Shown here in pieces: positions 12,645-13,038 of a stretch of 13,038 nucleotides of DNA (within the stretch, counting starts at the first letter, position 1; each line of letters begins with the position of its first letter). The translations under genes and the position numbers were made by a program. Origin of the DNA: Dehalococcoidales bacterium (GTDB taxonomy: Bacteria > Chloroflexota > Dehalococcoidia > Dehalococcoidales > UBA2162); assembly GCA_030648675.1 (NCBI GenBank), contig JAUSGV010000084.1, positions 1 to 13,038 on the forward strand, read 5' to 3'. The notes under the pieces were generated by a model that saw nothing but the letters and a program-made list of their open reading frames with translations, had not been told where the DNA came from and made no database searches.

Positions 12645-13038
12645 TTAGGGTGTGTCGAGGGCTTTGCGGAGGGATTTGATGAAGGTGCTGACTTCACCGA
12701 GGGTGGGGTCTTTTTCCATCAGTTTGATGATCTTGCTGCCGACGATGATACCGTCGGCAACGCCGGCGACCTGTTTGGCCTGGGCGGGGGTCGAGATACC
12801 GAAACCGACACATAGCGGCTGTTTGGCAGTTTCGCGAACCCTGGCCACGAAGTCTGCCAGGTCGGTCGGAAGCTGAGTTCGAGCCCCGGTGACGCCGGTA
12901 ACCGATACTAGATAGATAAAGCCCCGCGACCTTTCGGCGACGAGCTTGATACGTTCTTTGGTACTGGTGGGGGCGAGCAGGTAGACGAGATCGAGATCGC
13001 ACTCCCGTGTCGACTGCTCCAGTTTGAGGCCTTCTTCG
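12645..13038 (-). CDS. Tryptophan synthase alpha subunit, C-terminal half (cut by window edge)
   Basis: About 130 residues of TrpA, roughly the last half of a protein of about 265. TrpA splits indole-3-glycerol phosphate into indole and glyceraldehyde-3-phosphate and channels indole to TrpB. Visible TrpA features: LVYLLAPTSTKERIKLVAERSRGFIYLVS, VTGVTGAR, DLADFVARVRE, PLCVGFGIST and ADGIIVGSKII, the last being the phosphate-binding Gly-Ser region. The catalytic Glu and Asp lie in the missing N-terminal half. The reading frame is open to the window edge, so the true start is outside. A GTG inside the frame at 12848 is not the start. trpB or other trp genes would be expected just beyond the right edge. 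Confidence 0.93.
   Translation of the reverse strand, partial: EEGLKLEQSTRECDLDLVYLLAPTSTKERIKLVAERSRGFIYLVSVTGVTGARTQLPTDLADFVARVRETAKQPLCVGFGISTPAQAKQVAGVADGIIVGSKIIKLMEKDPTLGEVSTFIKSLRKALDTP

Noticed and set aside
12694..13002. Alternative minus-strand frame of about 100 residues overlapping trpA
   Set aside because: Arg/Gly-rich out-of-frame shadow; the trpA frame carries clear family motifs throughout.

Overview
The window looks like a chromosomal segment of an anaerobic, corrinoid-using bacterium, most likely a Chloroflexota/Dehalococcoidia-type genome. That assignment is inference. It rests on a B12-riboswitch-controlled corrinoid importer, a B12-type radical SAM protein, a fused EtfB-EtfA with an ETF-quinone oxidoreductase, exported RCC1/cohesin-like proteins, and intergenic spacers packed with short dispersed repeats. 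No mobile-element transposase, CRISPR array, tRNA or rRNA was found.

Layout. (1) 1-1936, minus strand: a probable promoter (1908-1936), a long structured leader hairpin (1833-1888), a frameshifted exported RCC1-repeat/cohesin-like gene (727-1789) and a small lipoprotein (205-675), probably one transcription unit. (2) 2218-3222, plus strand: a GalT-family nucleotidyltransferase. (3) 5269-3425, minus strand: an operator-like dyad beside an extended -10, a 38-residue Lys-rich small ORF (5083-5199) with a good ribosome binding site, and a 519-residue B12-type radical SAM protein (3425-4984). (4) 5779-9650, plus strand: a single-chain EtfB-EtfA fusion and a full-length ETF-quinone oxidoreductase with its C-terminal 4Fe-4S domain. 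Together these form an electron-transfer branch from acyl-CoA-type dehydrogenases to the membrane quinone pool. (5) 12230-10053, minus strand: promoter, cobalamin riboswitch, intrinsic terminator, then a FecCD/BtuC-type permease and a BtuD-type ATPase with a 4-bp overlap. (6) The right edge holds the C-terminal half of trpA, minus strand.

The spacers at 3223-3424, 5281-5778, 7675-8021, 9651-10052 and 12191-12644 are mosaics of a few short repeat families. These are a cgaaatacgaaac-type A-rich repeat, a gattgcc...cgcaatgacag repeat, an ATACCGGC/GCCGGTAT palindrome, and a small CCCCGAT...ACGGGG palindrome that sits inside other repeats. The small palindrome also appears to form two peripheral arms of the cobalamin riboswitch.

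The observations most worth following up are the small Lys-rich ORF next to the radical SAM gene, the nested palindromes that reach into the riboswitch, the structured leader of the RCC1 gene, and the frameshift and lost cohesin half in that gene.
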